DNA of 58,739 bases from Acidithiobacillus sulfurivorans (lineage in GTDB: Bacteria > Pseudomonadota > Gammaproteobacteria > Acidithiobacillales > Acidithiobacillaceae), in NCBI RefSeq assembly GCF_018853815.1, contig NZ_JAAOMP010000033.1, positions 1 through 58,739 on the forward strand, in the 5' to 3' direction. The first letter of the stretch is position 1; every line of letters begins with the position of its first letter. Below, piece by piece: positions 55,696 to 58,739 of the stretch. The notes under the pieces were generated by a model. That model saw nothing but the letters and a program-made list of their open reading frames with translations. It made no database searches and was not told the DNA's origin. The translations under genes were made by a program, and so were the position numbers.

Positions 55696-56003
55696 ACAAG
55701 CAAGTACTTGAACAACTCATTAAAGATGCCCTTCATCCCGAGCTTCTGGAAATCAAGGATCGTAGTAAGGCCCACAGCTCGCACGAGCAGTCCGACGGTG
55801 GTGGTCACTACGAGTTGCGCATTGTCTGCACACAGTTCGAAGGCATGGCCCCCCTCGCCCGTCACCGGCTGGTCAACGCGGCGACGGAGTCAGTACAGGA
55901 AAAAATTCATGCCTTGGCCGTCAAGGCTTATACCCCCGAAGAATTTGCCGCGCTGAACAAACCCAAAACCCAGCGCCCGAGCATCTCACTGAATACCCAG
56001 TAA
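55692..56003 (+). CDS. bolA: BolA family protein
   Basis: 103-residue class II KH-like protein (E. coli BolA 105). [29 protein letters not shown] is close to the BolA signature, with [13 protein letters not shown] carrying the conserved His that can bind a [2Fe-2S] cluster with monothiol glutaredoxins. BolA proteins link iron status and cell morphology. It is coupled to yciI by a 4-base overlap; argA follows after 67 bases, possibly in the same transcript. Confidence 0.92.
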   Translation: MNKQVLEQLIKDALHPELLEIKDRSKAHSSHEQSDGGGHYELRIVCTQFEGMAPLARHRLVNAATESVQEKIHALAVKAYTPEEFAALNKPKTQRPSISLNTQ

Positions 56004-56070
56004 AGCATCGGACAGCCATCATTGCTGACTGACAATAACTGCTTTGCGCTCGATATTGCAGGGACAAAAC

Positions 56071-57378
56071 ATGCCTGCTGATAGTTTTGTCCGCAGTTTT
56101 CGCGAGTCTTCTCCCTATATCCACCGCTTCAGGGGACAGACTTTTGTCATCAATTTTGGTGGCGATGCCATTGCCGATGGCAGTATTCGCGGTCTGGCCC
56201 ATGACATTGCCCTGCTCAACAGCCTGGGTATTAACGTGGTGCTGGTTCATGGCGCCGGACCGCAAATCGATGCGGCTCTGCAGGTTCATGGCTTGCAAAC
56301 GCAGCGCGTCAATGGTAAGCGCATTACCAGCCCCGAAGCCATGCAGGTACTGCGGGAAGCGGTGGGCGGCGCGCGCCTGGTGGTGGAAGCAGCATTGTCC
56401 GAAGGACAAATGGGCTCGCCCATGGCGCATGCCGGCCTTCAGGTGGTCAGCGGTAATTTCATCATTGCCCAGCCTTTGGGTATACTCGACGGGGTGGATT
56501 ATCAAAGTACCGGACAAGTACGGCGGGTGGCCAATGAGGCCATGGAACGACATCTGGCCGCTGACGAAATTATCCTGCTTTCACCCATCGGCGTTTCCCC
56601 TACCGGAACCCTGTTCAATATCCGTGCTGAAGAAGTAGCCGTCGCTGCAGCCATTGCTTTGGGTGCGGCAAAACTGGTTTTTTATATGGACGAAGACGGC
56701 GTTCTGGATGGAGATGGACAGATCCTGCGGCAACTGACCTCTTCAGAAATCCCCAGCTTGCTGGACCGTCAAAATATTTCGGCCGATGCCCGTGAGCATC
56801 TGCTGAGTGCCGGAGCAGCCTGTGCGCGGGGAGTAGAACGGGTTCATCTGATTTCCCGGCATGTGGATGGTGCTCTACTCCGCGAACTGTTTACCCGCGA
56901 TGGCCTGGGCACTCTGATATCCAGGGATTCCTTTGAGCATATGCGGATGGCCACTGTCGCCGACATTCCCGGCATTCTCGCTCTGATCCGGCCTCTGGAA
57001 GAAAAAGGGATTCTGGTGAAACGCAGTCGTGAGCGGCTGGAAATGGAAGCGGATCATTTTGTAGTGATGGAACGGGACGGCAAGATTATTGGCTGCGCGG
57101 CCGTCTATCCTTATCCCGATCAGGGCATGGCGGAGGTCGCCTGTCTGGCGGTGGACAGCCGTTATCGTCGTCAGGGACGCGGTGAGCGGCTGATGGCGTT
57201 TTGTGAGAACTGGGCCAGGGAACGGCAATTGTCACAGATTTTTGTATTGAGCACCCAAACAACCCACTGGTTTCTGGAGCGTAAATTCCGCCAGGGAACC
57301 CTGGAGGAACTTCCTGTTCCACGGCAGCAACTCTTTAATTTCCAACGTCGTAGTCAGGTTTTTTTTCAGATTCTCTGA
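56071..57378 (+). CDS. argA: N-acetylglutamate synthase
   Basis: First committed step of arginine synthesis: acetyl-CoA plus glutamate. 435 residues from the ATG at 56071 (E. coli 443), where AGGGAC lies just upstream; the TTG at 56044 is less likely. The N-terminal amino-acid-kinase domain (about 1-285: FVINFGGDAIADG, LVHGAGPQID) resembles ArgB but is used for arginine inhibition. The C-terminal GNAT domain (about 290-435: VACLAVDSRYRRQGRGERL, the acetyl-CoA P-loop) does catalysis. Confidence 0.93.
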   Translation: MPADSFVRSFRESSPYIHRFRGQTFVINFGGDAIADGSIRGLAHDIALLNSLGINVVLVHGAGPQIDAALQVHGLQTQRVNGKRITSPEAMQVLREAVGGARLVVEAALSEGQMGSPMAHAGLQVVSGNFIIAQPLGILDGVDYQSTGQVRRVANEAMERHLAADEIILLSPIGVSPTGTLFNIRAEEVAVAAAIALGAAKLVFYMDEDGVLDGDGQILRQLTSSEIPSLLDRQNISADAREHLLSAGAACARGVERVHLISRHVDGALLRELFTRDGLGTLISRDSFEHMRMATVADIPGILALIRPLEEKGILVKRSRERLEMEADHFVVMERDGKIIGCAAVYPYPDQGMAEVACLAVDSRYRRQGRGERLMAFCENWARERQLSQIFVLSTQTTHWFLERKFRQGTLEELPVPRQQLFNFQRRSQVFFQIL

Positions 57379-57383
57379 AAAAA
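57361..57383. terminator. possible bidirectional terminator between argA and the NYN gene
   Basis: TTTTTTCAGA-TTC-TCTGAAAAAA is a perfect 10-bp inverted repeat spanning the argA stop codon between two convergent genes. Each strand ends its stem with six A or T. The GC content is low, so efficiency is doubtful. Confidence 0.3.
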
Positions 57384-57388
57384 CTGAT

Positions 57389-58345
57389 TTAAGGCGTGGT
57401 CTCCTCCAGAACCTCCCCCTTCTCAGCTTCTGGAGCATCTCCAAAAGGTTGTTCTTCACCGCGATCCAAACCCGGACGTTCAGGTTGTTTGCTCATGCCG
57501 CCGCTACGTCCATCATAACGATTGACCACCGTACAACGTCGGGCAATGAATCCGCCTTTTTCGGTTTCACTGGGCTCAATGTCAAATTCCAGAATAATAT
57601 CCCGACTGGGGAGTTCGTCCGTATCCAGCTCACGGGGCAAGTCGGAAATATGCACAAAAGCCGATTCGTAGGGAGAGTCCTCATGACGCGTGTCGGTCAC
57701 CCAGAGATGGGCGGAAATATTGGTCAAAAAACGAATAAAACCAAAGCCGCGCTCGGCTTCCCAACGAATGCAAATACCACGGATACGCGAGCCCATTTCT
57801 CCCCAAGGGACACGCACATCACCCCGGGTCGGGAGTAAACCCGGCACCAGATAGCCTGAATAAAAAGCATCAGCCTCATGCTGCAATTCCCTGGAAACAT
57901 TGCGGAATGCCAGCACTTCTACCCGGCAACCCTTATTTTGCAGCGCCCTGACTACCTGTAGAAAATCACCATCTCCGGTCACCAGCAGCAACTGATCTAG
58001 TCGTTCGGACTGAAGCATGACATCAACCGCCAGATCCAGGTCGGCATTGGCTTTTGAAACCCGGTTACCTTCTTCATCCACAAACCAGCGCACTGGTTTT
58101 TCAATGATTTTCCAACCCAGATCACGAACCGCCTGTTGGTAACTGCGAATACCTTCCCGGTACTCACGGTCACTTTTCATGCGATCTCCATCCACGGCCA
58201 TATAGGTATTCAGGCGCAGCAGGCGCGCCTGATCTTCACGCGCGGCGAAACGCCGCAATACGTCATAACGCATGGCATAGCCACCGTTATAGCGCACATT
58301 TTCCGCATCTACATAAACACCAATATGCAACTCACCATTACTCAT
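57389..58345 (-). CDS. NYN-domain nuclease-like protein fused to a cold-shock-like domain
   Basis: 318 residues. Residues 1-165 are a NYN (LabA/DUF88, PIN-like) domain: GVYVDAENVRYNGG with Asp13, SKANADLDLAVDVM with Asp102 and Asp104, and LLLVTGDGDF with Asp125 and Asp127 give the acidic cluster of an RNA-cutting nuclease. Residues 187-275 resemble a cold-shock OB fold: RGICIRWEAERGFGFIRF (RNP1-like at 200-206) and SAFVHISDLP (RNP2-like). The last 35 residues are acidic and probably disordered. Together they suggest an RNA-binding endonuclease, but no substrate can be named. It precedes nothing else in its operon; ilvD is upstream by six bases (stop 58352, start 58345). Confidence 0.87.
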   Translation of the reverse strand: MSNGELHIGVYVDAENVRYNGGYAMRYDVLRRFAAREDQARLLRLNTYMAVDGDRMKSDREYREGIRSYQQAVRDLGWKIIEKPVRWFVDEEGNRVSKANADLDLAVDVMLQSERLDQLLLVTGDGDFLQVVRALQNKGCRVEVLAFRNVSRELQHEADAFYSGYLVPGLLPTRGDVRVPWGEMGSRIRGICIRWEAERGFGFIRFLTNISAHLWVTDTRHEDSPYESAFVHISDLPRELDTDELPSRDIILEFDIEPSETEKGGFIARRCTVVNRYDGRSGGMSKQPERPGLDRGEEQPFGDAPEAEKGEVLEETTP

Positions 58346-58351
58346 GAATAA

Positions 58352-58739
58352 TCAGGACTCCAGAATGGCGCCATTGGCCGCATTGGTAACCAGCTTGCGA
58401 TAACGCCGCAGCCAGGAAGACGTCAAAGGTTTTTCAATGGGCACCCAATGCTTGCGACGCTCGGCCAGTTCTTCATCACTCAAATCGACATGAATTTTGC
58501 CATTGTCCAGGTCCAGAGAGATGATATCACCGGCTTTCAGCAAACCAATCGGCCCGCCTTCAGCCGCTTCAGGAGAAATATGACCAATACAGGCACCTCG
58601 GGTGGCACCGCTGAAACGACCATCGGTAATCAGAGCTACGCTTTCACCCAATCCCATTCCCATGATATTGGCGGTAGGCGTCAGCATTTCCGGCATACCG
58701 GGACCACCTTTAGGTCCTTCATAGCGGATAACCACCACA
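58352..58739 (-). CDS. ilvD: dihydroxy-acid dehydratase, 3' end
   Basis: C-terminal 129 codons of IlvD, an Fe-S dehydratase of valine, leucine and isoleucine synthesis; the rest lies beyond the window. [15 protein letters not shown] and [20 protein letters not shown] are the second family signature, with the Ser that acts as the catalytic base. [17 protein letters not shown] then completes the C-terminal domain. The enzyme depends on a cluster, so it relies on the isc operon in this window. The NYN-CSD gene starts six bases after its stop. Confidence 0.95.
   Translation of the reverse strand, partial: VVVIRYEGPKGGPGMPEMLTPTANIMGMGLGESVALITDGRFSGATRGACIGHISPEAAEGGPIGLLKAGDIISLDLDNGKIHVDLSDEELAERRKHWVPIEKPLTSSWLRRYRKLVTNAANGAILES

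Overview
The window reads as a chromosomal stretch of a sulfur/iron-oxidising acidophile of the Acidithiobacillus type. Three things point there. Two genes for a 3-amino lipid A sugar pathway (gnnA, gnnB), first described in Acidithiobacillus ferrooxidans, lie between lpxA and lpxB. The overall repertoire is proteobacterial (Bam/Lpx envelope genes, a complete isc operon, the suhB/trmJ/iscR order). A cbbY-type phosphatase suggests Calvin-cycle CO2 fixation. The genus is an inference. No rRNA, tRNA, IS element, prophage or CRISPR array was recognised, so this is mostly core genome.

Layout. 1-2400 (+): the 3' part of a PAS-PAS-GGDEF diguanylate cyclase, a small lytic transglycosylase with its own promoter, and a YrhK-like membrane protein. 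2387-7604 (-): topoisomerase IV (parE-parC), then a gene-poor stretch with tandem NtrC-type palindromes, a sigma54-like promoter, a very long hairpin and an intrinsic terminator (a candidate regulatory RNA), then a degenerate M48-peptidase-like membrane protein. 7806-12446: two GT4 glycosyltransferases (+), galU translationally coupled to a PilZ gene (-), and ydcH (+). 12536-13885: cbbY (-) and dksA (+).

13892-35789 (-) is one tightly packed run of 20 genes: rpsB-tsf-pyrH-frr-uppS-cdsA-dxr-rseP-bamA-skp-lpxD-fabZ-lpxA-gnnA-gnnB-lpxB-rnhB-dnaE-accA-tilS. It links translation, isoprenoid and phospholipid precursors, outer-membrane assembly and lipid A synthesis, and begins with a probable S2-type leader. 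35983-41968 (-) is a phosphate locus, phoB-phoR-pstB-phoU-ppx-dedA. pstS, pstC and nearly all of pstA are missing; a frameshifted pstA 3' scar remains behind an intact Pho box that overlaps the phoR stop codon. After rhlE comes the Fe-S assembly operon iscR-iscS-iscU-iscA-hscB-hscA-fdx-iscX, followed by mnmA and an aldo/keto reductase (43506-51299, -), with an IscR-type operator over the iscR promoter at the end of cysE.

51345-58739: cysE and trmJ (-), suhB (+), a DUF815 ATPase (-), yciB-yciI-bolA-argA (+), a NYN nuclease-like protein fused to a cold-shock-like domain (-), and the 3' end of ilvD (-).

The points most worth following up are the 2931-3251 regulatory/RNA region, the pstSCA deletion scar with its retained Pho box, the NYN-CSD fusion, the degenerate M48 protein, the zinc-finger HscB, and a dedA gene whose best-supported start codon is ATC. 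No clearly new multi-gene system was found; the strongest candidates for something undescribed are the structured RNA and the NYN-CSD protein.
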